A stretch of DNA of 64,000 bases from Symbiobacterium sp040797425 (GCF_040797425.1 NZ_JBFNEH010000006.1:44489-108488), one strand, 5' to 3'; positions 1 through 8,319 are shown, numbered from the stretch's first letter. The notes: generated by a model from the letters alone, not told the origin. Numbers and translations are program-made.

Positions 1-342
1 CACCATCGTCTGGCCGTTCTTCAGGTAGGGCGCCACCGGCGCCCAGACGGCCTTGTCGTTCTGGAAGGAGAGGCTGTTGCCCAGCCACAGGGTGAGCCAG
101 TATCCGGTCTTATATACGGTGATCATCTTGCTCTTGTCGTCGTAACTGACCTTGTAACCCAGGCTTTCGGCGTAGGGCCGCACGGCCACCATCAACTGTC
201 CGTTGACCATCTCCGGCTGGGTGTTGGTGAGCGTGACGCCGTTGGAGATCACCGAGTAGGTGGCTGCGGAGGCCGGTGCGGGCAAGAGTCCGAGACAGGC
301 GGAAAGGGCAAGGGCCGCTGCGATCTGCCGTGAACGGTGCAT
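1..342 (-). CDS. Secreted protein with copper-amine-oxidase-N-like domain (3' end outside window)
   Basis: The gene reads leftward off the window edge, so only 114 codons of the N-terminus are seen. The ATG at 342 follows a GGAGG about 11 bases upstream; an in-frame ATG at 360 would place that sequence inside the gene. Residues 1-27 form a signal peptide (charged MHRSRQ, hydrophobic core, then PASAA). The mature part, with GVTLTNTQPEMVNGQLMVAV, RPYAESLGYKVSYDDKSKMI and TVYKTG, matches the stalk-like repeat found at the N-terminus of copper amine oxidase and in many Firmicute surface proteins (Cu_amine_oxidN1 type). The repeat supports export and cell-wall placement; no catalytic part is visible. 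Function beyond that is unknown. Confidence 0.7.
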   Translation of the reverse strand, partial: MHRSRQIAAALALSACLGLLPAPASAATYSVISNGVTLTNTQPEMVNGQLMVAVRPYAESLGYKVSYDDKSKMITVYKTGYWLTLWLGNSLSFQNDKAVWAPVAPYLKNGQTMV

Positions 343-493
343 CGTCCAATCTGCCTCCATCTCGCTGCAGGGTGGGGGCTTGGCGCCACTCTGGCATCCT
401 CGCCCTGGTTCTCCTGCTTTTGTCATGTCCAACAGATCATGTATTCCATTGTTCACCGAGCGGCAGGGGAAATCCTTCACCAGCCAACAATTA

Positions 494-535
494 CCAAACA
501 CGAAACACCGGCCGCCGCGCGAGGCGGGGCCGGTG
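494..535 (-). terminator. Terminator of the VanY-like gene
   Basis: On the minus strand a stem (CACCGGCC pairing with GGCCGGTG, with an inner GCC/GGC pair) is followed by GTTTCGTGTTTGG. It lies directly after the stop codon of the 554-1402 gene and before the truncated gene at 1-342. This is a plausible intrinsic terminator with an interrupted T-tract. Confidence 0.6.
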
Positions 536-553
536 ATGCCGTTGGGAACGGTC

Positions 554-1402
554 TCAGCGGTTCTGCTTCAGGAACTCCTCGTAGGTAAGGCCCGACTCGT
601 ACACCTTCCGGGCGAGTTCCTTGCCCAGGTAGCGCACGTGCCAGGGCTCGTACATGTAGCCGGTGATATCCTCCTTGCCCTCCGGGTACCGCACGATGAA
701 GCCGTGCTCGTGCGCGTGGGCTGCCAGCCACTCGGCCTCCGGGGTACCGGCGAAGCAGGCGTCGGCAGCGCACTCGCCCGTGCTGCCCGAGACGTCCATC
801 GCCAGGCCGGTCTGGTGTTCGCTGTGGCCGGGCCGTGCGCTGTAGCGCTCCGCCTCCTCCAGGCCGTCGGCGCTGACGTAGGCCGTAAACAGCGCCTCCT
901 GGTACTCGTAGGAACGGTAGCCGGAGACGCCGGCCAGGTAGATGCCGTCCTCCTCGGCCGCAGCGAACATCTCCTCCAGTGCGGCCGCGGCCTCGGCGCG
1001 CATCAGGCGCCGCTCATGCCACTCGGAGAAGATGAAGCGCACGTTGGGCTCCACCAGGTCGGATGGCACATAGTCCGGCGGCAGCGCGTACTCCTTGTTC
1101 ACCAGCACGTCGATGGCATCGGGGTTAGCCACCAGCTTGACCTCACGTCCCTCCCCGGGTTTCGGCGAGTCCTCTGCCGGTTCGGTTCCGGGCTCCGGGT
1201 CGGTGGTGGTTGGCTGCTGGGGCTCGACCGCATCGGCCGGCTCCTGCTCCGCCGGCTCCGGGTCCCCGGCGGCCGCACCGTTGTCGGTGGGCAGCGCCGT
1301 GGGCCCTGCACCGGACGTGCAGGCGGCGGCCAGGGCGGCCAACACCAGCGTCAGCACCAGGGCAAGGCGCTTCAGGCGGAAACATGTCGCGGAAGAAGAC
1401 AT
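554..1402 (-). CDS. D-alanyl-D-alanine carboxypeptidase lipoprotein, VanY/M15B family
   Basis: This is a zinc peptidase that would trim the terminal D-Ala from peptidoglycan stem peptides outside the membrane. The start is the ATG at 1402, preceded by GGAAGGTGA; an earlier in-frame start at 1420 overlaps that ribosome-binding site. The N-terminus is a lipoprotein signal ending in LAAAC, followed by a Pro/Glu-rich spacer of about 50 residues. The catalytic domain shows the M15 pattern: SEHQTGLAMDVS supplies the zinc His and Asp, and EPWHVRYLG supplies the catalytic Glu and second zinc His. It is about 282 residues, normal for membrane-anchored VanY/DacY-like proteins. No vancomycin-resistance genes lie nearby, so a housekeeping wall-maturation role is inferred. 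Confidence 0.88.
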   Translation of the reverse strand: MSSSATCFRLKRLALVLTLVLAALAAACTSGAGPTALPTDNGAAAGDPEPAEQEPADAVEPQQPTTTDPEPGTEPAEDSPKPGEGREVKLVANPDAIDVLVNKEYALPPDYVPSDLVEPNVRFIFSEWHERRLMRAEAAAALEEMFAAAEEDGIYLAGVSGYRSYEYQEALFTAYVSADGLEEAERYSARPGHSEHQTGLAMDVSGSTGECAADACFAGTPEAEWLAAHAHEHGFIVRYPEGKEDITGYMYEPWHVRYLGKELARKVYESGLTYEEFLKQNR

Positions 1403-1511
1403 CTGTTCACCTTCCTGCACTCACTGGTTCAGCGCTTGCTGATTCCACAGGGTTAGACGGACCGTCCCGGTGGCCCGGTTCCGCGGTATGGGGGCGGCGG
1501 TGCCGCCCCCT

Positions 1512-2321
1512 TCATACCATCTGCAAGGCCGCCCCGGCCCGTTCCCGGGCCAGGTGGAGAAGCACGTTGGCGTCGGCCGCCTCGGTGGGGTAGACGGCGA
1601 TGCCGGCGGTGACCGTGCCCGGCAGGGGCACCTGCAGCCGCCGCACCACGGCCTGGGCCGCCCTGGCGTCGGCGTCCGGCAGCACCAGTGCGATCTCCCG
1701 CGGGGCGATGCGGACCACCAGGTCCGACTGCCGCAGGTTCCGCATCAGGCTCCGGATCAACTCCGGCATCTCCTCCTCCTCGATGTCGGGCGGCAGGCGG
1801 AGCACCGTGAGGCTCAGGTGCGACCGAGAGCGGTCGGCCCGCTTGAGTTCCCGACTCACGTACTCCGTCAGGGTCCACGACACCCGCTGGTCCCCGACGG
1901 GCGCCGCGCAGTCCTCCATGCAGTCGCGGAGCCGCCGCAGCAGTACCACCGCGCTGAAGGGCTTGGAAAGGATGGTGGTCACCCCGGCGCGAGCCAGTTC
2001 GACGACCCGGGCCAGGGGCGGCTGCGGCGTCAGGACGATAATCGGAATGTGCACCCACGCCGGGTTCGTGCGCAGGGCGTGGATCAGGTCGTTCACGTCG
2101 CCTGTGGGGAAGTTCAGTTCCGTGATGACCGCGCAGATGCTGCCCGGTTCTGCGCCGACCACCTGTTCGATGGCGTCAGACGGGCTGTCGGAGAGGATCA
2201 CCTCGTAACCCACGGCTTCGAGGATGCCGGCGATCCGCTGACGCTCCAGGAGCGACGGGTCCACCACCAGCAAGCGTCCGACTGTCCGCACGGCGAGCAC
2301 CTCCGCAGTCGCCCGTTTCAC
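1512..2321 (-). CDS. Degenerate response regulator: REC with Asp-to-Glu plus inactive GGDEF-like domain
   Basis: Residues 15-135 have a receiver fold. LLVVDPS gives one acidic pocket residue (D21), IIVLTPQ the switch Thr (T98) and LSKPF the conserved Lys (K120). At the phosphoacceptor position, where families show DLNMP, the sequence is AVITELNFP, so Asp is replaced by Glu68. Residues 145-265 resemble a diguanylate cyclase domain, but the GGDEF signature is APREI (206-210), so cyclase activity is unlikely. The GTG start at 2321 follows an AGGGGGAGGGG tract. It stands alone, with no kinase next to it. A phosphorylation-independent signalling or scaffold role is inferred; the partner is unknown. 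Confidence 0.75.
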   Translation of the reverse strand: MKRATAEVLAVRTVGRLLVVDPSLLERQRIAGILEAVGYEVILSDSPSDAIEQVVGAEPGSICAVITELNFPTGDVNDLIHALRTNPAWVHIPIIVLTPQPPLARVVELARAGVTTILSKPFSAVVLLRRLRDCMEDCAAPVGDQRVSWTLTEYVSRELKRADRSRSHLSLTVLRLPPDIEEEEMPELIRSLMRNLRQSDLVVRIAPREIALVLPDADARAAQAVVRRLQVPLPGTVTAGIAVYPTEAADANVLLHLARERAGAALQMV

Positions 2322-2431
2322 TGCCCCTCCCCCTTCTGTGTGGCGGTTTCGACAGTATTAGACACAATTCCTGCAAATTCCGTGCCGTTTGGGTACATTT
2401 GGGCAAGAAACTGACGAAACGTGCGCGCGTG

Positions 2432-4321
2432 CTACGCATTCGGACCGGGCAGTCGCTCGTCGCCGGCGCGGCGGGTGATTCGCTGCTCGTCCAGCCACTC
2501 CAGCAGGGGCAGGGCGTACTTGCGGGAGGTGCCCAGGAGGTCGCGCAACTCGGCTACCGTAATCCGGCCGTGCTGCCGCAGGTGCTCCCGGGTGCGCTGC
2601 GCCGCCTCCTCCAGGACCGCAGCCTGGATAATCAGGTCATCGCCCACCCGCACGGCCTCGCCCTGGTCGATGAGGTACAGGATCACCTCTTCCGTATCCC
2701 GGTCTGGCACCAGTTGCTTCAGTTCGGCCACCGACGGTGGGCTGAAGCCGGCGGCGGCGATGGCCGCCCGCAGGCGCTCGGCCACCCGGGACTGGCTCGC
2801 CGTCAGTGCGGGATTGCGGCCCGGCAGGGCCACCCGGTCGCGCACGAGCGCCAGCTCCCCGGCCGCCTCGGCGGCGCCCAGCAGTGCGGCAAACTCCTTG
2901 CCGCCCAGGCCGAGCTTGCGGCGGACCTCCTCCTTGCCCAGGCCCCAGCGCAGCGGGTGCTGCCGGTAGTAGGCCTCCAGTTCGCCGCGTACGGCGGCGC
3001 AGAACTGGCCGAAGCCCCGGCGGTGAATCCAGAGCCCCCCGTCCAGCTCCCGCAGGTCGGCGGCGAGGCCCGGCAGTTCCGCCTGGATCGCCTCGGCCGG
3101 CACGCCGGTCCGCCGGGCGAGTTCCGCCAAGCTCAGCGGCACCATGCCGGAGCGGAGCAACGTCTCCGCAATCACGCCGCCGGTGCCGCCCGACTCCTTC
3201 GCCTCCAGCTCGGCGATGGCCGCGGCGGCCTGCGACCGCCGGTAGCGGGCGTGCGGCTCGATCACCTGGCCGCCGCCCATGGTGTGTACGGGCGAGTAGC
3301 TGCGGATGATGTAACGGTCGCCCCGGCCGACCACCACCGGCTCCTCCAGCTTCACCTGCACGAAAGCCGAGTCGCCGGGCTTCAGGGTGTCGCCCGTGAG
3401 CAGGAGCACCCGACCCAACACCTCGCTGGTGCCCGTGTGCAGGTGCACCCGCTCGCCGTGCTTCAGCTCCCGGGGCCACGACTCCAGCAGGTGGAGCCGT
3501 CCGGCGAAACAGAGGGTAGGCCGCAGCATCCCGGGCGCACAGAGCACGTGCCCGCGCCGCACCTGCGACCGCTCCACGCCGGAGAGATTCACGGCCACCC
3601 GCTGGCCGGCCTCGGCGCGCTCCACCTTCTCGCCGTGGACCTGCAAGCCCCGCACCCGCACCTCGAGGCCGTCGGGAAGCAGCTCCAGCCGGTCGCCCTC
3701 GCGAATGACGCCGCCCACCAGCGTGCCGGTGACCACGGTGCCGAACCCGGGGCGCACGAAGGACCGGTCGATGGGGAGCCGCGCGAAGGCCGTGACATCC
3801 TTGGGCTCGGTCTCCTCCAGCAGCGCGTCCACCGCCCGCATCAGGGCATCGAGCCCTTCCCCGGTAACAGCCGAGACGGGGCAGAACGGGGCGCCCTCCA
3901 GGAAGGTGCCGGCCACGGCATCGCGCACGTCGGCCTCCACCAGCTCCAGCATCTCCCGGTCCACCAGATCGATCTTGGTGATGGCCACGAGCCCCTTCTT
4001 CACCTCCAGGAGCCGGAGGATGTCCAGGTGCTCGCGGGTCTGGGGCATCACCCCTTCGTCCGCCGCCACCACGAGGATGACGGCGTCGATGCCGGTGATG
4101 CCCGCCAGCATGTTCTTGATGAACTTCTCGTGCCCGGGCACGTCGATCACGGCGGCGCGCCGGCCGCTGGGCAGCTCGAAACGGGCGAACCCGATGTCGA
4201 TCGAGATGCCCCTCTCCTGCTCCTCGGGCAGGCGGTCGGTCTCCACGCCGGTCAGCGCCCGGATCAGGGCGGTCTTACCGTGATCCACGTGTCCGGCTGT
4301 TCCGATGATGTAGTGCTTCAT
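2432..4321 (-). CDS. selB: Selenocysteine-specific translation elongation factor SelB
   Basis: SelB delivers selenocysteyl-tRNA to UGA codons marked by a SECIS hairpin. The 629-residue length fits bacterial SelB. GTPase motifs are clear: G1 GHVDHGKT (10-17), the RGISID switch I region, G3 DVPGHE (60-65) and the family-typical TKID (115-118) in place of NKxD. Translation-factor beta barrels follow, then repeated winged-helix domains ending in the SelB-type SRKYALPLLEWLD that binds the SECIS. The ATG at 4321 follows GGAAGGAGGG. trxB lies 134 bases upstream on the same strand. selA, selD and tRNA-Sec are not visible in this window, and no in-frame UGA selenoprotein was found. Confidence 0.95.
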   Translation of the reverse strand: MKHYIIGTAGHVDHGKTALIRALTGVETDRLPEEQERGISIDIGFARFELPSGRRAAVIDVPGHEKFIKNMLAGITGIDAVILVVAADEGVMPQTREHLDILRLLEVKKGLVAITKIDLVDREMLELVEADVRDAVAGTFLEGAPFCPVSAVTGEGLDALMRAVDALLEETEPKDVTAFARLPIDRSFVRPGFGTVVTGTLVGGVIREGDRLELLPDGLEVRVRGLQVHGEKVERAEAGQRVAVNLSGVERSQVRRGHVLCAPGMLRPTLCFAGRLHLLESWPRELKHGERVHLHTGTSEVLGRVLLLTGDTLKPGDSAFVQVKLEEPVVVGRGDRYIIRSYSPVHTMGGGQVIEPHARYRRSQAAAAIAELEAKESGGTGGVIAETLLRSGMVPLSLAELARRTGVPAEAIQAELPGLAADLRELDGGLWIHRRGFGQFCAAVRGELEAYYRQHPLRWGLGKEEVRRKLGLGGKEFAALLGAAEAAGELALVRDRVALPGRNPALTASQSRVAERLRAAIAAAGFSPPSVAELKQLVPDRDTEEVILYLIDQGEAVRVGDDLIIQAAVLEEAAQRTREHLRQHGRITVAELRDLLGTSRKYALPLLEWLDEQRITRRAGDERLPGPNA

Positions 4322-4455
4322 GGCGCCCTCCTTCCGGCCGACCGGGCGCGCCGCGCCGGGCGACGACCTCTCCCGCTGCCCGCCCGGCCGTGCCGGGTCG
4401 AGGGCCTGCCGGGACGCTCATCGCCTCTGCCGGCCCCACCGCGCCGCGACCTGCG

Positions 4456-5403
4456 CTACGCCGGGGACTGGGACCGCTCCCGCGCGCCGGCCTCTTCCAG
4501 GAACCGCTCGCAGTCCAGTGCGGCCATGCAGCCCGACCCGGCGGCGGTGATGGCCTGGCGGTACCGGGAATCCTGCACATCGCCGCAGGCGAAAACGCCC
4601 GGGACGCTGGTATGCGCGGTGCCGGGGACGGTCTTGATGTAACCGAGCTCGTCCATCTCGAGCTGGCCCCGGAGGAAATCCGTGTTGGGCTTGTGGCCGA
4701 TGGCCACGAACATGCCGTCGGCCTCGAGCAGCCGCTCCTCGCCGGTCTCCCTGTCGCGAACCTTGAGCGCCTTGAACCCCTTCTCGTCTGCGACGACCGC
4801 GACGGGAACGGCGTTGAGCACCCAACTGATCTTGGGGTTCTGGCGGGCGCGGTCCTGCATGATCTTGGACGCCCTGAGCTCGCCCCGCCGGTGCACCACG
4901 GTGACGTCGGCAAACCGGGTGAGGAAGTTGGCCTCCTCCATGGCCGAGTCGCCACCGCCGACCACCAGCACCTTCTTGCCGCGGTAGAAGAAGCCGTCGC
5001 AGGTGGCGCAGTAGGAAACACCCCGGCCGATGTTCTCGTCCTCGCCCGGGATGCCCAGGTGCTTGGCCGAAGCCCCGGTGGCGATGATCACCGCCTCGGC
5101 CTCGATCACGTCGGTCTCATCCACGGTGATCCTGAAGGGCCGCTGCGACAGGTCCACGGCGGTGACATAGCCCCTGCGGAACTCCGCACCGAACCGCTCC
5201 GCCTGGCGGCGCATGTTGTCCATCAGTTCCGGGCCCATCACGCCCTCGGGGAAGCCGGGGAAGTTCTCGACCTCGGTGGTGGTGGTGAGCTGGCCGCCGG
5301 GCTCGTTGCCCTCGATGACCAGGGGCTGCAGGTTGGCCCGGGCGGTGTAGATGGCCGCGGTCAGGCCGGCAGGTCCGGTGCCGAGAATCACGACTTTGCG
5401 CAC
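4456..5403 (-). CDS. trxB: Thioredoxin-disulfide reductase
   Basis: This FAD/NADPH enzyme reduces thioredoxin in the cytoplasm. The N-terminal FAD-binding GTGPAG (8-13) is followed by the redox-active CATC (132-135) inside the NADPH domain, then GGGDSAMEE and HRRGELRAS for NADPH and the C-terminal FAD motif GVFACGDVQDSRYRQAITAAG. At 315 residues it matches low-molecular-weight TrxB. The ATG at 5403 follows GGGAGGATGCAGTCGTGC. A 1.1-kb gene-free region with G-rich palindromes lies directly upstream and may control it. It shares strand and probably transcript with selB. Confidence 0.95.
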   Translation of the reverse strand: MRKVVILGTGPAGLTAAIYTARANLQPLVIEGNEPGGQLTTTTEVENFPGFPEGVMGPELMDNMRRQAERFGAEFRRGYVTAVDLSQRPFRITVDETDVIEAEAVIIATGASAKHLGIPGEDENIGRGVSYCATCDGFFYRGKKVLVVGGGDSAMEEANFLTRFADVTVVHRRGELRASKIMQDRARQNPKISWVLNAVPVAVVADEKGFKALKVRDRETGEERLLEADGMFVAIGHKPNTDFLRGQLEMDELGYIKTVPGTAHTSVPGVFACGDVQDSRYRQAITAAGSGCMAALDCERFLEEAGARERSQSPA

Positions 5404-5462
5404 GACTGCATCCTCCCACTGGGAACAGATTTGGACGAGATCGCCGGTCCCCGCTCCCGTCC

Positions 5463-5523
5463 ATTCTATCAGTTAAGACGTCACACGGGTAGCGCGGAGA
5501 TATGCCCCGGGGGGTATCTCCGC
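5463..5523 (-). promoter_or_regulatory. Putative trxB control region: -10 element and 30-bp palindrome
   Basis: On the minus strand a TAGAAT (5463-5468) could be a -10 element about 60 bases before trxB. The -35 position is poor (TACCCG). Immediately upstream lies a 30-bp palindrome (5494-5523) with perfect 9-bp arms, GCGGAGATA and TATCTCCGC, around a C4/G6 core. A poor -35 with a palindrome abutting it would suit an activator. The half-site resembles the TAYCC/GGGGGTAT type bound by CsoR-family proteins, but no regulator gene is nearby. Confidence 0.4.
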
Positions 5524-5556
5524 CGGTGGGTTGAGGGGGTATGAAGGCGTTCGACG

Positions 5557-5618
5557 CGATAGGGGGAAAAATGGAACGGTATTTTCGGTGAGATAGAGGG
5601 AATTCCTGCCCCCTATCG
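5557..5618. repeat. Inverted repeat CGATAGGGGG / CCCCCTATCG
   Basis: Two perfect 10-bp arms (5557-5566 and 5609-5618) flank 42 bases of unusually A/T-rich sequence for this genome. It belongs to the same cluster of G-run-plus-TAT elements upstream of trxB. Its role is unknown. Confidence 0.45.
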
Positions 5619-5700
5619 GTCGTGGCGAGGGGGTAGACCAAGGGGAAGAGGGGCTCAAAGGGCCTCGGACGGGTCCGTCAGGAGGTGAAAACCGAGAATT

Positions 5701-5719
5701 CATACTCCCGGGGGGTATG
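5701..5719. promoter_or_regulatory. Second G-rich palindrome CATAC-N9-GTATG
   Basis: CATACTCCCGGGGGGTATG reads as a near-palindrome and shares CCGGGGGGTAT with the larger palindrome at 5494-5523. It is about 300 bases upstream of trxB. Single GGGGGTATG and GGGGGTAG half-sites also occur near 5534 and 5630. This is a candidate operator; no adjacent gene identifies its ligand. Confidence 0.35.
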
Positions 5720-5810
5720 GTCGCCCGGAGATATGGGGCAGATTTTCCCCATAATCCTGCAAAAATAGGCGCCCGATTTTCCCTCTATTTCCCGCCCGGT
5801 GGTGCGGCCG

Positions 5811-6110
5811 CTGCACCCCCGCAGAACGCCCGCTGGGTCGTGTCGGGCCCGCTCGACCGTCGTGAGCTCGCCGCAGCACACCCGCCGCCTGCGAATCGCT
5901 CCTGCCGAGCGGCCACCGCACTCCCGCAGAACGCCCGCTGGGTCGTGTTGGCCCGCTCGATCGTCGTGAGCCCGCCGCAGCACACCCGCCGACCGCGAGT
6001 CGCTGCTGCTGAACGGCCACCGCACTCCCGCAGAACGCCAGTTGGGTCGTGTTGGCCCGCTCGGCCGTCGTGAGCCCGCCGCAGCAGACCCGCCGACCGC
6101 CAGTCGCTCC
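5811..6110. repeat. Tandem repeat, about three copies of a 104-105-bp unit
   Basis: Copies start at 5821, 5926 and 6030, each opening with GCAGAACGCC and running through GGGTCGTGT, CCGTCGTGAGC and CCGCAGCA. The third copy is cut short near 6110. Copies differ at scattered single bases, so the array is not recent. Reading frames through it on both strands are uneven and lack good starts, so it is treated as non-coding. Confidence 0.75.
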
Positions 6111-6547
6111 AGGTCTTTGGCGGGTGGCCAGCGGAAGGCCAGGCCACACGGGAAACGGTGCGGGCCCTGGTACCGGCCCCACCGCGCGCCGAAGGCGCGG
6201 ACCCGTGGTCCACGCCTTCGGCTATGCATCCTGGAGAACCAGCTCCAGGCGTCGGTACCCGCACGGACGTACCGGGCGCCCGGCCGTCCGAACGGCGTTG
6301 GCGGAGCGCCGCCGGAACCCCTCACGGCCCGATAGGGCGAATCCGCCGCCTTGCGGGGAGGCCGGCCCCACTCGCGTTGGTCGGGCAGCGAGCCTCGCTG
6401 ATAGCTTTCCCGCGCCCTCCCGCCGTTATGCACGTTGCGTCCGGTTTGGGACAACTTCGCCCCGGCCAGGTGCTATGCCGCTACTGGTCTGATAATATTC
6501 ATGATGAACAACAAACCTGAGCACGAAGGAGCAACGATAGAGTAACG
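6111..6547. other. Gene-free stretch upstream of menA
   Basis: No convincing coding region or RNA is seen. Near the right end a GATAAT (6491-6496) could be a -10 element for menA, about 50 bases before its start, but no good -35 accompanies it. The sequence AGCACGAAGGAGCAACGATAGAGTA carries the menA ribosome-binding site. Confidence 0.4.
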
Positions 6548-7453
6548 ATGGCAGCACGAGCACGACTGGGCGTCTGGTGGCGCATGCTCCGCCCGTTCAC
6601 GCTGGTGGCGAGCATCACCCCGGTGATCGGAGGCACGGCGCTGGCGTACGCGGACGGGCACTTTCACGTGGGCCGCTTCCTCGCGTTCCTCCTGGCCGCG
6701 ATCCTCATTCAGTCTGCCACCAATATGTTCAACGAGTATTTCGATTACGTGCGTGGGCTGGATACCCGCGAGCATGTGGGTATTGCCGGCACGATCGTGC
6801 GCGACGGCGTCTCGCCCCGCCTGGTGATCAGCCTGGCCTGGGCCTTTTTCGCCACAGCGATCGCTCTCGGGCTCTACATCTCGGCCACCAGTTCGTGGTG
6901 GGTGTTCGGCGCGGGCCTGCTTTGCCTCGGGATCGCCTTCGTCTACTCGGGCGGGCCGCGTCCCCTCTCCTCCACCCCCTTCGGGGAGCTGGCCGCCGGC
7001 TTCACCATGGGCCCGGTGATGATGATGCTGGTCTACTACACCCAGGCGCTGACGGTGACGGCCCCGGCCATCTTGGCGTCTGTCCCCATCGGTCTCTTGA
7101 TCGGTGCGATCCTGCTGGCCAACAACATTCGTGACGTCGAGGCCGATCGAGCCGGCGGGCGCCGCACCCTGCCCATCGTGCTGGGCAGGGACCGGGCCGT
7201 CGGCGTGCTGGCTGGCAGCTTCGCCCTGGCCTACATCATCACGCTGGCGCTGGTGGCCACCCGGCACCTCACACCGTGGGCCCTGCTGGTCCTGCTCTCG
7301 CTGCCCGCCGCCTGGCGGCCGGTGCGGCTCTTCCGCCAGGAACGCGAGCCGGTGCGGCTCCACCCGGCGGTGAAGGGCGTCGCACAACTGCTGGCCCGGT
7401 TCGGCGTGCTGCTGGTGCTGGGGCTGTTGCTCTCGGTGTGGGTATCGCGGTAG
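6548..7453 (+). CDS. menA: 1,4-dihydroxy-2-naphthoate polyprenyltransferase
   Basis: MenA attaches the isoprenoid tail to dihydroxynaphthoate in the membrane, the first lipid-soluble step of menaquinone synthesis. The protein (301 residues) has eight or nine hydrophobic segments and both UbiA-family aspartate motifs: NEYFDYVRGLD (62-72) and NIRDVEADRAGGRRT (about 193-207). An intramembrane RPF follows the first charged residues, as in other MenA proteins. No other men genes are beside it, so it appears to be a single-gene unit closed by the hairpin at 7501-7548. Its presence implies a menaquinone-based respiratory chain. Confidence 0.9.
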   Translation: MAARARLGVWWRMLRPFTLVASITPVIGGTALAYADGHFHVGRFLAFLLAAILIQSATNMFNEYFDYVRGLDTREHVGIAGTIVRDGVSPRLVISLAWAFFATAIALGLYISATSSWWVFGAGLLCLGIAFVYSGGPRPLSSTPFGELAAGFTMGPVMMMLVYYTQALTVTAPAILASVPIGLLIGAILLANNIRDVEADRAGGRRTLPIVLGRDRAVGVLAGSFALAYIITLALVATRHLTPWALLVLLSLPAAWRPVRLFRQEREPVRLHPAVKGVAQLLARFGVLLVLGLLLSVWVSR

Positions 7454-7500
7454 GCTGGCGCCACACGGGGCGTCGGAAAGCCCTGCCGCCAGACGTAACG

Positions 7501-7548
7501 GTAACGATTTGAGCCACGCCCTCCATACGACGTGGCTCATTTCGTTAC
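7501..7548. terminator. Long inverted repeat between menA and the convergent lipoprotein gene
   Basis: Arms 7501-7518 and 7531-7548 match at 16 of 18 positions around a 12-base loop; the inner 9 bp (TGAGCCACG/CGTGGCTCA) are perfect. It sits between convergent genes and could stop transcription from both sides, although the T-tract is only ATTTCGTT. Confidence 0.6.
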
Positions 7549-7629
7549 CCTTCGTGGTTCAACCATATCGGCGGCGAGCTACATGGCCAGCGCTCCCCCC
7601 GGGGGGAACGCTCCCGCGCCCCTGCGGCG

Positions 7630-8319
7630 CTACCCTCCGCCCTCGGCGTCGCCCGACCCGGCGTCCGGCTCCACCCAGGTGACCGACCGCACGACCGCCT
7701 CGAAGATCGGGCGGTACTTGTCGAAGGTCGGCGCCAGCGCCGTGCCGTGGATCACGTACGCGATACCCTCCCGCACCAACACGGTACGGTAGACCCGGGC
7801 CTCACCCTTCGGGGCGGTGAAGCGGTCCACCATCCAGCGGCCGGGGACGCCGCTGACAACGATGTCACCGCTCTCCAGCGTCTCGGTGTCGGGATACCGG
7901 TTGCGGACCTCCGCCTCCATCGCCTCGACGTAGACATCCAGGGTCGGATCGGGAAAGTGGTCGTCGGCGGTGACCACCACGTTCTCCAGGAAGATGTCGT
8001 CCTCCCCGACCTGGGGGCTGACCATCACCACCACTGCGTCTTCCGTCTCGTAGGCCGCCCAGTCGCCGGGGATCCCCACCGAGAGTCCGGTCTCGGGATC
8101 GACGTAGGTCAGGGCAAGCAGGGAACTCCCCACGTCATCCTCGTCCTCGCCTTCCGCCGGTTCAGACCCGCCCCCGACGGCCGGGGTGGGCGCGTCGGAC
8201 ACATGCTCGGGCCCGGCGTTCTCAACCGCAGGGGTGCGGGCCCGGGGCCCATCGCAGCCTGCTGCCAGCAGCACCAGAGTTGTCAGCAGGAGTGCGAGGA
8301 GACTGGATCGCAGGCGCAT
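7630..8319 (-). CDS. Lipoprotein with PsbP/DcrB-like domain
   Basis: The ATG at 8319 follows AAAGGGAGGG. The N-terminus is a lipoprotein signal peptide ending in LLAAGC, then an acidic, Pro/Glu-rich linker of about 45 residues. From about residue 70 the pattern LALTYVDPETGLSVGIPGDW, a central VMVSP..ENVVVTADD stretch and a final GIAYVIHGTALAPTFDKYRP followed by FEAVVRSV matches the small alpha/beta fold of PsbP/DcrB-type proteins common in Firmicute lipoproteins. No catalytic residues are known for this group. It would sit on the outer face of the membrane. Its function is unknown. Confidence 0.7.
   Translation of the reverse strand: MRLRSSLLALLLTTLVLLAAGCDGPRARTPAVENAGPEHVSDAPTPAVGGGSEPAEGEDEDDVGSSLLALTYVDPETGLSVGIPGDWAAYETEDAVVVMVSPQVGEDDIFLENVVVTADDHFPDPTLDVYVEAMEAEVRNRYPDTETLESGDIVVSGVPGRWMVDRFTAPKGEARVYRTVLVREGIAYVIHGTALAPTFDKYRPIFEAVVRSVTWVEPDAGSGDAEGGG

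Noticed and set aside
4322..4455. Possible tRNA-Sec between selB and trxB
   Set aside because: Neither strand shows a GTTC-type T-loop, a long variable arm or an acceptor stem pair; only GC-rich short repeats are present.
2399..4642. Very long plus-strand open frame opposite selB
   Set aside because: GC-rich antisense shadow: His/Gly/Pro/Gln-rich, no family motifs, while the minus strand encodes complete SelB.
5811..6110. CRISPR-like array
   Set aside because: The 105-bp units abut without unique spacers and contain no short direct repeat of CRISPR form.
5678..6454. Several minus-strand open frames through the tandem repeat
   Set aside because: Frames repeat with the DNA unit, lack good starts and the repeat length of 104-105 changes frame between copies.
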